Positions 52,098 through 61,882 of a stretch of 64,000 bases of DNA are shown here, in pieces (position 1 is the first letter of the stretch; each line of letters begins with the position of its first letter). The notes under the pieces are model-generated. The model did no database searches. It saw only the letters and a program-made list of their open reading frames with translations, and was not told the DNA's origin. The position numbers and the translations under genes are program-made. Source of the DNA: an uncultured Sphingomonadales bacterium (GTDB lineage Bacteria; Pseudomonadota; Alphaproteobacteria; Sphingomonadales; Sphingomonadaceae); the NCBI GenBank assembly GCA_903821685.1, contig CAIJLW010000084.1, positions 1-64,000 of the forward strand, read 5' to 3'.

Positions 52098-53355
52098 CGT
52101 GGTTATCGCCCCTACGCCGACCGACTGGAACGGGGATGTGATGCAAAGGCGCATCGCAAGGCGCTATGCTGCGGAGCGGCGTTTCAAAGCGATGGGCTTC
52201 TTCTCCGTTGCCTTGTCCACATTATTCCTCGCTTTTTTATTGTTCACGATGCTTGGTCAGGGTCTGCGCGGTTTTCAGCGGACCGAGGTTGCGGTGGAGT
52301 TTGATTTCCCAACGCTTACCGCTGGTACTACCGCAGCTTCGATCATGGGTCCAAATGCAGATGCTGCGCTGAACTCGATGGATATTCCAGGACTGGTTGA
52401 GCTTGCCGTCGGGCAACAATATGCAGGCCTTGAAGACGGCCTGCTGACATCGGCGGCAGCAGCCAATGTTCGGCAAATGCTTGCCGATAACCCAGATCTC
52501 ATAACGTCGAAGCAGACGTTATGGCTTCCGGCAGATACGCGGCTTGATGTGGCCTTCAAGCGCAGCAGCGAACCAGCAGCAGAGAAAACTGTCGCAGCGC
52601 TCTCACAAAAAGACGCGCTGCGCACCGGCTTTAACTGGACGTTCCTGACCGGTGCTGATGCGACTGATCCATCATCTGTCGGCATCTGGGCGGCATTTAA
52701 GGGCTCGCTGATGACAATGGCGATCACCCTATTGCTGGCATTTCCCATCGGCGTGCTTTCGGCGCTCTACTTGGAAGAATATGCATCGAAGAACCGGTTA
52801 ACCGACATAATCGAAGTATCGATCAACAACCTGGCAGCGGTCCCATCAATCATTTTTGGGCTGCTCGGTCTAGCCGTGTTCCTGACCATGTTCGGCATGC
52901 CCCGATCCTCTGCCTTGGTTGGCGGCCTTACTCTTGCGCTGATGACAATGCCGGTCATCGTCATCGCCGGCCGCAACGCAGTAAAATCTGTGCCGCCATC
53001 TATTCGGGAAGCTGCCTTGGGTATCGGCGCCTCGCCCGTGCAAGTCGTGTTCCACCATGTCCTGCCACTTGCGCTCCCGGGCATCTTGACGGGAACCATC
53101 ATCGGTATGGCCCGTGCCTTGGGCGAAACTGCGCCTTTGCTGATGATCGGGATGCGCGCGTTTATTCCTGCCGCGCCTCAAGGTTTTTCTGACGCCGCGA
53201 CGGCCTTGCCGGTCCAAATTTATTTGTGGTCGGATGAGGTGAACCAAGGCTTTGTCGAAAAAACAAGTGCTGCAATCATTGTGTTGCTCATATTCTTATT
53301 GGGTATGAATGCGCTGGCTATTTATCTTCGCAACCGTTTTGAAACGCGTTGGTGA
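52090..53355 (+). CDS. pstA: Phosphate ABC transporter permease PstA
   Basis: A 421-residue permease with an N-terminal membrane helix, a long soluble/periplasmic insert (about 60-195) rich in Ala, and a C-terminal six-helix ABC core. The EAA loop is SIREAALGIGASPVQVVFHHVLPLALPGILTG. The insert is typical of sphingomonad PstA. Start overlaps the pstC stop; next gene pstB begins three bases after its stop. Confidence 0.93.
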   Translation: MNNVVIAPTPTDWNGDVMQRRIARRYAAERRFKAMGFFSVALSTLFLAFLLFTMLGQGLRGFQRTEVAVEFDFPTLTAGTTAASIMGPNADAALNSMDIPGLVELAVGQQYAGLEDGLLTSAAAANVRQMLADNPDLITSKQTLWLPADTRLDVAFKRSSEPAAEKTVAALSQKDALRTGFNWTFLTGADATDPSSVGIWAAFKGSLMTMAITLLLAFPIGVLSALYLEEYASKNRLTDIIEVSINNLAAVPSIIFGLLGLAVFLTMFGMPRSSALVGGLTLALMTMPVIVIAGRNAVKSVPPSIREAALGIGASPVQVVFHHVLPLALPGILTGTIIGMARALGETAPLLMIGMRAFIPAAPQGFSDAATALPVQIYLWSDEVNQGFVEKTSAAIIVLLIFLLGMNALAIYLRNRFETRW

Positions 53356-53358
53356 CCT

Positions 53359-54153
53359 ATGAACATGAAGGATGTCAATGTGGGTGCAACCCCTGGAAAC
53401 TCGAAAATATCCACGCGCAACGTGAATGTTTTTTATGGCGATAAACAGGCAATTAACGACGTCTCAATTGATGTTGATCGTGAGAATGTGACTGCCTTTA
53501 TCGGCCCATCTGGCTGTGGAAAGTCAACATTTCTACGTTCCTTGAACCGCATGAATGACACGGTCGCAGGCGCACGTGTGGAGGGCCAAATCCTGCTCGA
53601 CGGGCAGGACATTTATGCTTCGGCCATGGATGTTGTTCAGCTGCGCGCACGCGTTGGCATGGTGTTTCAAAAACCGAACCCCTTCCCAAAGTCGATTTAC
53701 GACAATGTCGCATATGGCCCGCGCATTCATGGGCTGGCGAGCGGAAAGGCGGAGTTGGACCACATTGTCGAAAAGTCTCTGACACGGGCGGGTTTGTGGA
53801 CTGAAGTGAAGGACCGTTTAAGCGAAAGCGGGACGGCGCTGTCGGGCGGTCAGCAACAACGCTTGTGCATTGCGCGTGCCATCGCCGTTGATCCTGAAGT
53901 TATCTTGATGGACGAGCCTTGCTCTGCCCTTGATCCAATCGCGACCGCTCGAATAGAGGAACTCATTCACGACCTGCGCGGGAAATATGCTATCATCATA
54001 GTTACGCATAATATGCAGCAGGCGGCGCGCGTGTCGCAACGAACGGCATTCTTCCATCTGGGCCATTTGATTGAATTTGGCGAAACTTCCGAAATTTTTA
54101 CCAATCCGCGCCAAGACCGCACAAAGGACTATATTACAGGCCGCTACGGTTAG
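53359..54153 (+). CDS. pstB: Phosphate ABC transporter ATP-binding protein
   Basis: A 264-residue ABC ATPase powering phosphate uptake. Walker [11 protein letters not shown]-loop [19 protein letters not shown], signature [16 protein letters not shown] and Walker [14 protein letters not shown] are complete; the switch His is in [12 protein letters not shown]. Subfamily-typical [16 protein letters not shown] follows. Tight spacing (3 bases after pstA, 12 before phoU) shows operon membership. Confidence 0.96.
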   Translation: MNMKDVNVGATPGNSKISTRNVNVFYGDKQAINDVSIDVDRENVTAFIGPSGCGKSTFLRSLNRMNDTVAGARVEGQILLDGQDIYASAMDVVQLRARVGMVFQKPNPFPKSIYDNVAYGPRIHGLASGKAELDHIVEKSLTRAGLWTEVKDRLSESGTALSGGQQQRLCIARAIAVDPEVILMDEPCSALDPIATARIEELIHDLRGKYAIIIVTHNMQQAARVSQRTAFFHLGHLIEFGETSEIFTNPRQDRTKDYITGRYG

Positions 54154-54165
54154 AAAGATTGCGAC

Positions 54166-54837
54166 ATGAGCACAGGAACAAAGCATACAATCAGCGCGTT
54201 TGACGATGACATGGACGAAATCCGTGGGCTCATTGCCGAAATGGGTGCGCGCGCCGAAGCTGCGGTCATTGCTGCCATGAAGGCTCTACGCCAGCATGAC
54301 ATAGAAGCCGCCGCCACCATTCGCGCCGAAGACAAAATTATCGATGGCCTAGAAACCGACGTAGAACGGCTCGTGGTGCGCACAATCGCCCTGCGCGCGC
54401 CGATGGCCGATGATTTGCGCGAACTGATCGCGGCGCTCAAAATGTCAGCAGTTATTGAACGCATTGGCGATTATGCAAAGAATATCGCCAAGCGTGTTCC
54501 ACAAATGAGCGGCAAGATTCCCTCATCTGCGCTGGAGCAATTAGGCCGCATGGGTGAAATCGTCGTTGAGATGATCCGGACCGCGATGGACGCCTATGCG
54601 AAGCGCGACGTGGATCTGGCCTGCGCAGTGACGGTACGTGATGAAGTTGTCGACCAACTCAACAAGGATTTGTTCGTCGACTTCGTCGCCTATGTCGTCA
54701 AAAATCCCGAAAAGGCAACGGAGGTAGCCCACCTGCTGTTCACAGCCAAAAATCTGGAGCGGATTGGCGATCACACCACCAATGTGGCGCAGATGATTTA
54801 TTTTACCGAAACAGGTGAAAACCTACCCGACGCTTAA
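54166..54837 (+). CDS. phoU: Phosphate signalling protein PhoU
   Basis: A 223-residue two-repeat helical bundle linking PstSCAB to PhoR/PhoB: it keeps PhoB signalling off when phosphate is plentiful. The two repeats are visible around IRAEDKIIDGLETDVERLVVR and VRDEVVDQLNKDLFVDFVAYV; metal/phosphate-site phrase ERIGDYAKNIAKRV and NLERIGDHTTNVAQM mark each repeat. Twelve bases after pstB and 13 before phoB. Confidence 0.95.
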   Translation: MSTGTKHTISAFDDDMDEIRGLIAEMGARAEAAVIAAMKALRQHDIEAAATIRAEDKIIDGLETDVERLVVRTIALRAPMADDLRELIAALKMSAVIERIGDYAKNIAKRVPQMSGKIPSSALEQLGRMGEIVVEMIRTAMDAYAKRDVDLACAVTVRDEVVDQLNKDLFVDFVAYVVKNPEKATEVAHLLFTAKNLERIGDHTTNVAQMIYFTETGENLPDA

Positions 54838-54850
54838 AGCGGAGAGATAT

Positions 54851-55546
54851 ATGCCCAAGGCGCAGTTGCTATTAGTAGAAGACGACAGTGCGCTTGCCGA
54901 GCTGGTGCGCTGGCATTTCGAGCGTGAGGAGTTTGACGTTCAACACACCGGAGACGGTGAAGAAGCGCTGTTGATGGCGAAGGAGCGGACGCCTGACCTC
55001 GTGTTGCTCGACTGGATGCTTGAGAATCTGTCGGGCATAGAGGTTTGTCGTCAGCTCCGGAAATCCGACAACACGGCCAATGTGCCAATCATCATGTTAA
55101 CGGCGCGCGGTGAAGAGGATGACCGTATCCGTGGCCTTGAAATCGGTGCTGACGATTATGTTACTAAGCCGTTTTCACCGCGTGAACTCGTTGCGCGTGC
55201 AAAGGCGGTTTTACGGCGCGTGCGGCCGGCACTTGCGGGCGAAGCTTTGCGGTTTGGCGATGTCGAAATGGACACCGTTGCGCACAAGGTAAAGCGGGGT
55301 GGAAAGCAGGTTCCACTTGGCCCAACCGAGTATCGCTTGCTGAAGCATTTTCTGGAATATCCAGGCCATGTGTTTTCACGTGAACGCTTGCTTGATAGTG
55401 TCTGGGGCCATGATAGCGATATCGAAATCCGCACCGTGGACGTTCATATCCGCCGCTTGCGTAAGGCTTTGAATGAAGGTTTCGAAAGCGACATCATCCG
55501 CACTGTTCGGTCAGCCGGCTATTCACTGGATCAAGACGCCGTATAA
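54851..55546 (+). CDS. phoB: Phosphate response regulator PhoB
   Basis: A 231-residue OmpR-type regulator. Receiver domain with Asp11/Asp12, phospho-acceptor Asp54 (LVLLDWML), Thr84 and Lys107; C-terminal winged helix with PLGPTEYRLLKHFLEYPG and VDVHIRRLRKALN. It binds Pho boxes when phosphate is scarce. Start 54851 has GGAGAG. Gene order phoR-pstSCAB-phoU-phoB is the common alphaproteobacterial form. Confidence 0.95.
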   Translation: MPKAQLLLVEDDSALAELVRWHFEREEFDVQHTGDGEEALLMAKERTPDLVLLDWMLENLSGIEVCRQLRKSDNTANVPIIMLTARGEEDDRIRGLEIGADDYVTKPFSPRELVARAKAVLRRVRPALAGEALRFGDVEMDTVAHKVKRGGKQVPLGPTEYRLLKHFLEYPGHVFSRERLLDSVWGHDSDIEIRTVDVHIRRLRKALNEGFESDIIRTVRSAGYSLDQDAV

Positions 55547-55690
55547 AGACGCGCTGCTAAAAACCGATGCATGTTTACCATTATTGTTCAGAACCCCGTA
55601 AGCAATCCACGCGTAATCCTGCTTAAATCAGTAGACGGAGCGTATGGTTTCGTCCGCTGACCAGATGGAAAACGGCAGGGAACCAAGCAT

Positions 55691-55852
55691 ATGAAATGGA
55701 TGTGGGCATTTTCCAAAGACCAAAAAGGCGCAACGGCCATAGAATATGGTTTAATTGCAGCATTGATCGCTGTCGCTTCGATCGCCGCGATGACCAACGT
55801 GGGTACAAGACTCTCAAATAACTTCAACAAGGTTAGCGGAAACCTGAAATAA
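55691..55852 (+). CDS. Orphan Flp-type IVb pilin
   Basis: A 53-residue prepilin with the Flp pattern: short basic leader, Gly then Ala-Thr-Ala-Ile-Glu-Tyr-Gly (KGATAIEYGLIAALIAVASIAAM), the TadV/FlpK cleavage motif G/(x4)EY with hydrophobic N-terminal helix, and a short polar tail. RBS AGGGA slightly distant. Type IVb pili of the Tad family drive tight adhesion. No tad/cpa genes are nearby; the following 250 bases lack a supported gene. Confidence 0.85.
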   Translation: MKWMWAFSKDQKGATAIEYGLIAALIAVASIAAMTNVGTRLSNNFNKVSGNLK

Positions 55853-56109
55853 GTCTTAATATTTACGTTGAGCAACGGCGCGTCCACCGAAACCCCCGGC
55901 GGTTCATTATTGTTGGCGGCACACTCGCGCTGTTACACGTGGCACTAAAATCAAGCTGCCCGCCAAAATCTTAGGCGCAGCCCTTACCCGTAGATAGCCA
56001 TCTCCTAACAACAAGAATGCGTTGCTTTACGCTTGCGTCAAGTGGGCTGTCATGCCAAGGCTCCGCCATATTTCGCGGCTTCTTTCGTTGTTCATTATGG
56101 AGATAGGGT

Positions 56110-57012
56110 ATGACCGTCAGTTTTAAAGATAAAGTTGCAATCGTAACGGGTGCAGGCGGTGGATTGGGTAAGGCCTACGCACTTGAACTCGCCAAGCGCG
56201 GCGCAAAAGTGGTCGTGAACGATCTGGGCGGCGCACGCGATGGTACAGGCACATCTGATGCCGCGGCACAGGTCGTTGAGGAAATCAAGGCCGCTGGCGG
56301 CGAAGCTATGGCCAATGGCGGTAGCGTGACCGAATATGAGCAGATGGTCGAAATGGTGGCAAAGGCGAAAGAGGTCTTTGGCGGCGTGCATATCCTGATC
56401 AACAATGCTGGTATTCTGCGTGACAAAAGCTTTGCCAAGATGGATATGCCGGACTTCAACCTCGTGCTTCAGGTGCATATCATGGGTTCCGCCAACTGCA
56501 CAAAGGCGGTTTGGGACACCATGCGTGACCAGGCTTATGGCCGCATCTTGATGACCACATCGTCGACTGGGCTCTACGGAAACTTTGGACAAGCCAATTA
56601 TGGCGCTGCCAAGCTTGGCCTTGCTGGCTTTACCAAGACACTGCATCTTGAAGGTGCGAAGTATAATGTTCGCGTCAATTCACTGGCGCCGGTTGCTGGC
56701 ACACGGATGACCGAAGACATCTTCCCAGAAGGTCTTTTCGAACAGTTTACGCCTGAAAATGTCGTGCCAGCGGCGCTTTATTTGGTGAGCGAAGACGCAC
56801 CGACAAATATGATCATTGGTGCGGGGGGCGGCGGATACCACGCAGCCTATGTCACAATGACCCCCGGCGTCGCACTGCGTCAAGAAGACCGTAATGTAGA
56901 AGGTTTCGCTGCAGCATGGGACAAAATCATCGACCGCACTGGTGAGACCGTTCCCCAGTCGGGTGGCGAACAATCGATCGCCGTGATGAAGGCGCTGCAA
57001 GCGCTCGGTTAA
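56110..57012 (+). CDS. SDR-family dehydrogenase, HSD17B4-like (3-hydroxyacyl-CoA type)
   Basis: A 300-residue short-chain dehydrogenase of the peroxisomal multifunctional enzyme type 2 style. Cofactor motif VAIVTGAGGGLGKAYALELAKRGAKVVVNDLGG, active-site Tyr-Lys in GNFGQANYGAAKLGLAGF and NNAGILRDKSF. The conserved C-terminal extension (about 190-300) is typical for those acting on acyl-CoA or steroid substrates. Preceded by GGAGATAGGGT; followed by a strong bidirectional terminator. Substrate unknown. Confidence 0.9.
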   Translation: MTVSFKDKVAIVTGAGGGLGKAYALELAKRGAKVVVNDLGGARDGTGTSDAAAQVVEEIKAAGGEAMANGGSVTEYEQMVEMVAKAKEVFGGVHILINNAGILRDKSFAKMDMPDFNLVLQVHIMGSANCTKAVWDTMRDQAYGRILMTTSSTGLYGNFGQANYGAAKLGLAGFTKTLHLEGAKYNVRVNSLAPVAGTRMTEDIFPEGLFEQFTPENVVPAALYLVSEDAPTNMIIGAGGGGYHAAYVTMTPGVALRQEDRNVEGFAAAWDKIIDRTGETVPQSGGEQSIAVMKALQALG

Positions 57013-57032
57013 GTACCGCCAATAGCCAATCG

Positions 57033-57062
57033 AAAAAGCCCGGTCATTGGCCGGGCTTTTTT
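57033..57062. terminator. Bidirectional terminator between convergent genes
   Basis: 8-bp stem AAGCCCGG / CCGGGCTT with a 7-base loop, A-run on the left and T-run on the right, serving both the plus-strand SDR and the minus-strand DUF2794 gene. Confidence 0.9.
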
Positions 57063-57405
57063 ATGCGTCGACCAATTTCATCAACTTGCGTTCGACAGGC
57101 GCCAGCACTGGTCCAAGATCATGGCCACGCTTGAGTATTGCGCCACCCTCGCCAACCAAGGCCCATATGCCCTGACGGTTGCGCAAAGCAGGTCGTTTTT
57201 CGATGCGATATTCGGGCCGTTCGGTAGCGCGCCGGAACATGCTGAACACAGCGGCGTCGCGGCCTAGGTCAATGGCGTAATCCCGCCAGTTTCCTGCCGC
57301 AACCATCCGTCCATAAAGGTTCAGGATCTGTGTCAGTTCGCCCTTTTCGAAGCCGACCTGATTATGTCGGCTGACCCCGGGAAAGGGCGTGATGACCGCG
57401 CTCAA
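57061..57405 (-). CDS. DUF2794 domain protein
   Basis: A 114-residue protein that is a whole-length match to the alphaproteobacterial DUF2794 family: [57 protein letters not shown]. The family is soluble, of unknown function, and found next to cysE in sphingomonads. Start overlaps the cysE stop by four bases. Confidence 0.92.
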   Translation of the reverse strand: MSAVITPFPGVSRHNQVGFEKGELTQILNLYGRMVAAGNWRDYAIDLGRDAAVFSMFRRATERPEYRIEKRPALRNRQGIWALVGEGGAILKRGHDLGPVLAPVERKLMKLVDA

Positions 57406-58124
57406 CTGGCCGTACTTCCTTTGGATCGGCGCGGCTTGGCTGGTGCGTCAAGGGCGTTGGCATCGCGCTCTTCCATCATCTCCGCAACCTTTTTGCGTAA
57501 AGTCTCAATCTCGCATTGCATGATCTCAAGGCTTTGGGTCGCGGGGTCAAACATCTCGCGGCAGGGCGTGCCATAAGGCATGAAGTCACGCGCATAGGTT
57601 TCTGCCTGCACCAATGTCGAACGTGCTTTTTGCCCGATCATGGTTGCGCCGGCGGGCACGTCGTCGGTTACAACCGCAGCAGCCCCGATCCGCGCCCGTT
57701 CGCCAACGGTGATTGGCCCAAGTATCTGCGCGCCCGAACCAATAATGACATTATCTAATATGGTTGGATGCCGCTTGCCACCCATCCCCGTTGTCGGGTT
57801 CGTGCCGCCAAGAGTGACATTTTGATACATGGTGACATTATCACCAATTTCCGCCGTTTCGCCAATGACGCTAAAACCATGGTCGAGGAAAAAATTGCTT
57901 CCGATTTTCGCGCCGGGGTGAATATCAATTCCGGTTATAAAACGGGCGAAATGGTTTACCAGTCGCGCCAGGAAAAACATTTGGCCCAGAAACAGCCAGT
58001 GCGCCAGGCGATGATAGCCCACCGCCCAGACGCCGGGATACAACAATATTTCCAACCGCGAGCGCGGCGCCGGGTCTCGCTCTTTGATCGAGTCCAGATA
58101 ATCGATGAGATTAGAAATAAACAT
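57402..58124 (-). CDS. cysE: Serine O-acetyltransferase (EpsC/CysE)
   Basis: A 240-residue enzyme making O-acetylserine, first step of cysteine synthesis. Hexapeptide core from about residue 70: [43 protein letters not shown], then [27 protein letters not shown]. Active-site His is in the LDHG and KRHPT motifs. A ~70-residue charged C-terminal tail with a predicted coiled coil ([20 protein letters not shown]) is the EpsC-type extension. Confidence 0.93.
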   Translation of the reverse strand: MFISNLIDYLDSIKERDPAPRSRLEILLYPGVWAVGYHRLAHWLFLGQMFFLARLVNHFARFITGIDIHPGAKIGSNFFLDHGFSVIGETAEIGDNVTMYQNVTLGGTNPTTGMGGKRHPTILDNVIIGSGAQILGPITVGERARIGAAAVVTDDVPAGATMIGQKARSTLVQAETYARDFMPYGTPCREMFDPATQSLEIMQCEIETLRKKVAEMMEERDANALDAPAKPRRSKGSTAS

Positions 58125-58281
58125 AAATGACCCTGCTGCCCTTTGAAGGACCTGATTATCAGATCCAAGTTAAGACTTTCGTAGGAGCTTTTCCAGCGAA
58201 GGATGTATCTTTCCTATAAATAACTATGTAAAAATCGGCAAAAGCGATTATATGGCTGATATTAATTAACAAGGTCGATTT

Positions 58282-59187
58282 ATGAGCACCTACTTGCCGA
58301 CGTTGAAGCAGCTACAATATTTGGTCTCGCTGCAAGAGCATGGCCATTTCGGCAAAGCCGCAGAGGCGTGTTTCGTAACCCAGTCTACGCTTTCGGCAGG
58401 GATCCGCGAGCTTGAATCTCTGCTTGGTTTAATGTTGGTCGAACGCACACGCCGCGTTGTGCGCTTTACGCCGCTTGGTAACAGAATGGCTGCAAAGGCG
58501 CACCGCATATTGCGTGAAGCAGAAGAGCTAGCCGAAATGGCGCGCTCGGCGGGTAAGCCGCTGGCTGATGACCTGCGCATGAGCGTCATTCCAACCATCG
58601 CGCCGTTTTTACTGCCAAAATTATTGCCCGCGCTGCGCAAGCAATATCCTGATCTCAAGCTATACTTGCGCGAAGAACCCAGCGCCGCCGCAATTGAGGC
58701 ACTCCATCACGGGCAGGTCGATTGCGTCCTCTTAGCGCTTCCCTTTGCGTCCGGCGATGTTGAAAAGGCGACGCTTTTTGAGGACCTTCTTTATGTTGCA
58801 TTTCCCAAGGACGACCCACGCGATCCGCCCGAGAGCATTACGCCCGAATTGATCGATGAAAGCCGGATGCTGCTGTTGGTTGATGGACATTGCCTTAAGG
58901 ATCATGCGCTTGCCGCCTGTAACAGGCCCGAAATGCGGGCCTTTGCGACGATGCTGGGTACTTCATTGCACACATTGGTGCAAATGGTCGACAATGGCCT
59001 TGGCCTGACGATTATCCCGGAAATGGCTGTGAAAGCGGGCTTGCTCAATGGAACGGACGTCCAAGCTCGCCCGCTGAACGCCGAACATGCGTCACGCGAG
59101 ATTGCTTTGGTGTGGCGAACCAACAGCCCGCGCCGCGAAGAATTTGAGTTGCTGGCGGTCGCGCTTCGGGGCTTACACGCAAGCTAA
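58282..59187 (+). CDS. oxyR: Hydrogen peroxide-sensing LysR regulator OxyR
   Basis: A 301-residue LysR regulator. HTH in residues 1-60 (LKQLQYLVSLQEHGHFGKAAEACFVTQSTLS). Redox cysteines Cys204 and Cys213 (DGHCLKDHALAAC) have the same spacing as the Cys199/Cys208 pair of E. coli OxyR, so peroxide sensing by disulfide is likely. The C-terminal dimer signal IIPEMAVKAGLLNG is present. It activates peroxide defence genes; target genes in this window are not evident. Confidence 0.92.
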   Translation: MSTYLPTLKQLQYLVSLQEHGHFGKAAEACFVTQSTLSAGIRELESLLGLMLVERTRRVVRFTPLGNRMAAKAHRILREAEELAEMARSAGKPLADDLRMSVIPTIAPFLLPKLLPALRKQYPDLKLYLREEPSAAAIEALHHGQVDCVLLALPFASGDVEKATLFEDLLYVAFPKDDPRDPPESITPELIDESRMLLLVDGHCLKDHALAACNRPEMRAFATMLGTSLHTLVQMVDNGLGLTIIPEMAVKAGLLNGTDVQARPLNAEHASREIALVWRTNSPRREEFELLAVALRGLHAS

Positions 59188-59190
59188 AAG

Positions 59191-59631
59191 CTAGGCCCAG
59201 CGTTCGGAACGTGTGTCATCACTCAATTTGGCTTCCACCCATTTGGCGGTGCCATCGGCGTAATGTTCACGCTTCCAAAATGGCGCATCAGTCTTTAGGC
59301 GATCAATAAGAAACGCCGTGGCCTCAAGTGCCTCTGCCCGGTGCAACGACGCCGCCCCCACGACGACCACAGGATCCCCTACAGGGACGATACCAACGCG
59401 GTGGGTGACGACAGCGCCGAGCAGCGACCATCGCGCTGTAGCGGCTTCTATCAGCTGCGAGAGGCACACCTCGGTCATGCCGGGATAATGCTCCAACTCA
59501 ATGGCAGTTACCCCGCCATCATCCCGCACAATGCCCGTAAAACTGGACAGCGCACCGCCGCCTATCCCTGCAAGCGTCGAGAGCTCCGCTTCAGTCGTAA
59601 TCGGGGTATTACTGATGCGCACCTTTTTCAT
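59191..59631 (-). CDS. moaE: Molybdopterin synthase catalytic subunit MoaE
   Basis: A 146-residue subunit that adds sulfur from MoaD to precursor Z. Motifs GALSSFTGIVRDDGG, LEHYPGMTEVCL, VTHRVGIVPVGDPVVVV and the catalytic lysines in LIDRLKTDAPFWKREHY. Starts inside the end of moaD (four-base overlap), so coupled. Operon pgsA-moaD-moaE on the minus strand. Confidence 0.95.
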   Translation of the reverse strand: MKKVRISNTPITTEAELSTLAGIGGGALSSFTGIVRDDGGVTAIELEHYPGMTEVCLSQLIEAATARWSLLGAVVTHRVGIVPVGDPVVVVGAASLHRAEALEATAFLIDRLKTDAPFWKREHYADGTAKWVEAKLSDDTRSERWA

Positions 59632-59879
59632 CCGCCGGTTACCGGTGGAAAAATCGCAAGCTCCTTCCCATCGCCCAGCAACGCATCGGCGGTGACCATA
59701 TTTTGGTCCAAGGCAAAACGCAGGCGTGATAGGTCATCCAAAGCAACGGCGTGTTCTTGGGATTGCCCACGCAACCAAATCACAAAATCGCCAATAGTGC
59801 GCGCATCACAGGGAATATCGCGGTCTTCGGAAGATAGCCCGATGGCTTCGCGTACGCTGGCAAAGTAAACCAGTTTCAT
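59628..59879 (-). CDS. moaD: Molybdopterin synthase sulfur-carrier subunit MoaD
   Basis: An 83-residue ubiquitin-like protein ending in Gly-Gly (PPVTGG), which becomes the thiocarboxylate that donates sulfur to MoaE. The fold pattern MKLVYFASVREAIG...FALDQNMVTADALLGDGKELAIFPPV is typical. Four bases after the pgsA stop and overlapping moaE by four bases. Confidence 0.95.
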   Translation of the reverse strand: MKLVYFASVREAIGLSSEDRDIPCDARTIGDFVIWLRGQSQEHAVALDDLSRLRFALDQNMVTADALLGDGKELAIFPPVTGG

Positions 59880-59883
59880 GCGA

Positions 59884-60456
59884 TCAATCCATATGCTTGA
59901 TGCCGACGCGCAAGTAATCCCAACCGGTAATCATCGTCAGCACCGCTGCAATCCACAATAACCCCAACGCCGCCTGCTTAAGCAATATCCAATCAGGCAG
60001 CGATCCGGCCAATATGATGCCACCAAGCGACACGAGTTGAAATGTTGTCTTCCATTTCGCGAGCTTCGAAACTGGCACCGAAATCTGCAATCCAGCAAGG
60101 AATTCGCGTAGGCCCGATACAATCATTTCACGCAGCAGGATAACTAACGCCGCAATCACATGCCAGCCATCAACATCGCGGGTGAAAACAAGCATTAATA
60201 TAACAGCGGCCACCATTATTTTGTCGGCAATTGGATCAAGAAAGACCCCCAGCTTGGATACCGTCCCCTGCGCACGGGCGAGGTAGCCGTCGAAATAATC
60301 GGTAATGCCCATCAGGCAGTATAAGATGAAGGCGAACGCATAATCGAGGGGGACTGGCTGCGCGCCGAATGGCTTTGTTCCTGGCCACAACAGGAAAACC
60401 AATATCGGCACGGCGAAGATACGTGACATCGTCAAGATGTTGGGCAGGCTAAACAT
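59884..60456 (-). CDS. pgsA: CDP-diacylglycerol-glycerol-3-phosphate 3-phosphatidyltransferase
   Basis: A 190-residue membrane enzyme making phosphatidylglycerol-phosphate. The CDP-alcohol phosphotransferase motif DYFDGYLARAQGTVSKLGVFLDPIADK (DG..AR...G...D...D) is complete; about five hydrophobic helices. First gene of the pgsA-moaD-moaE operon, an order known from other alphaproteobacteria. Divergent from the LplT-like carrier, a possible phospholipid link. Confidence 0.95.
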   Translation of the reverse strand: MFSLPNILTMSRIFAVPILVFLLWPGTKPFGAQPVPLDYAFAFILYCLMGITDYFDGYLARAQGTVSKLGVFLDPIADKIMVAAVILMLVFTRDVDGWHVIAALVILLREMIVSGLREFLAGLQISVPVSKLAKWKTTFQLVSLGGIILAGSLPDWILLKQAALGLLWIAAVLTMITGWDYLRVGIKHMD

Positions 60457-60586
60457 GATTTAAGTGATAGCGCCATATCATAACAAAATCACGCAGCTAT
60501 TTAACCATCTGCCTAAATGCGCTTTGCCATGTTTCAGTGGGACGGCTAAGGCACGTGCAACGTTCGCACAGGGATCTGATACAGAT

Positions 60587-61882
60587 ATGGCCACCGTAAT
60601 GTCTTTGATGAATAAGCGCAGGTTTTTGCCGCTTTTCGTCACCCAGTTTCTAAACGCCTTCAACGACAATTTTTACAAAATGGCCATGGTGATATTGGTC
60701 ACCTACGAGATCTACTCGGACCCAACGCAAGAAGCTAGCTTTAACGCGATTGCTGGGGCACTCTTCATCCTGCCGTTTTTCCTTTTTTCCGCGTTAGCAG
60801 GGCAATTGGCGGATACGATTGAAAAGACAAAGGTCATCCGCATGGTGAAAACGGCGGAGATTTTCATCATGCTTTTTGGTGCCGCCGGTATCTATCTGCA
60901 CAATATCCCGCTGATGCTTGTCGCTTTGTTTGCGATGGGTGTGCACTCGACCTTTTTTGGGCCTATCAAATACGCAATCTTGCCGCAGCATCTGGGAAAA
61001 GACGAAGTGCTAGGCGGAACCGGTCTTGTGGAGGCTGGGACTTATCTTGCCATATTGGCCGGCTCGATTGCAGGCGGGATCATCCCGGGAAAGATTGCGG
61101 GCGTCTGCATCGTACTTGTCGCAGTCATAGGGCGAGTTACGGCCCAATCCGTTCCAGCCGCTCCGCCGGAAAACGACGCGCCGACCGCCAAAATGGATTG
61201 GAACATCGTCCGCAGCAGCTGGCAGCTTGTGCGTGACACCATGCATGTCCCACATCTGTTCCTAGCAATTATAGCGATCAGCTTTTTCTGGGGTATCGGC
61301 GCAGTATTCGGATCTATTTTTCCACCCATGGTCAAGAACGCACTTGGTGGCGATAACACGGTTGCAACCTTGTTCACGGCGTTTTTCTCTATCGGAATCG
61401 CGATTGGCTCAATCGCCGTCAACCGCCTTCTAAAGGGTGCAGTATCGGCAAAATATGCTCCGGCATCGGTGATCGTGATGGGGTTGTTTGTCCTCGATCT
61501 ATGGTGGACCGTAAGCCATTGGGGACCGGTCGGTGCAGAGCTGATGAATTGGCTGACATTCCTGAAGCTCGGCGCTGGAGAACGTTTGATAGTCGACCTT
61601 TTGGGCATCTCTATCGCCGGCGGGATGTTTGTGGTTCCACTATATGCATTTTTGACCACCACGGTCGCAAAGTCACAGACCGCGCGCACGATTGCCGCCA
61701 ATAACATCGTGAATTCGGGCGCGATGGTGATCGGCGCGATTGTTTACGGCCTACTGGTAAGCGCCGGCGTCAGCATCGCCGATACTTTGTTCATGATCGC
61801 CGCGGCCTGTTTGGTGTCCGCATGGATTGCTTGGCGCCTTCACAAAGCGTGCGACGTCGCCGCGCTTCAGGTCACGCAATAA
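60587..61882 (+). CDS. MFS transporter, LplT-like (lysophospholipid carrier family)
   Basis: A ~431-residue 12-helix carrier beginning with RRFLPLFVTQFLNAFNDNFYKMAMVILVTYE, the wording of LplT and the N-terminal domain of Aas-type fusions, which flip lysophosphatidylethanolamine inwards for re-acylation. VHSTFFGPIKYAILPQHL and the long TM6-7 region agree. The acyltransferase partner (PlsC/acyl-ACP synthetase) normally fused or adjacent is absent. ATG 60587 is followed by other in-frame ATGs (60599, 60608), so the start is uncertain. Divergent from pgsA. Confidence 0.85.
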   Translation: MATVMSLMNKRRFLPLFVTQFLNAFNDNFYKMAMVILVTYEIYSDPTQEASFNAIAGALFILPFFLFSALAGQLADTIEKTKVIRMVKTAEIFIMLFGAAGIYLHNIPLMLVALFAMGVHSTFFGPIKYAILPQHLGKDEVLGGTGLVEAGTYLAILAGSIAGGIIPGKIAGVCIVLVAVIGRVTAQSVPAAPPENDAPTAKMDWNIVRSSWQLVRDTMHVPHLFLAIIAISFFWGIGAVFGSIFPPMVKNALGGDNTVATLFTAFFSIGIAIGSIAVNRLLKGAVSAKYAPASVIVMGLFVLDLWWTVSHWGPVGAELMNWLTFLKLGAGERLIVDLLGISIAGGMFVVPLYAFLTTTVAKSQTARTIAANNIVNSGAMVIGAIVYGLLVSAGVSIADTLFMIAAACLVSAWIAWRLHKACDVAALQVTQ

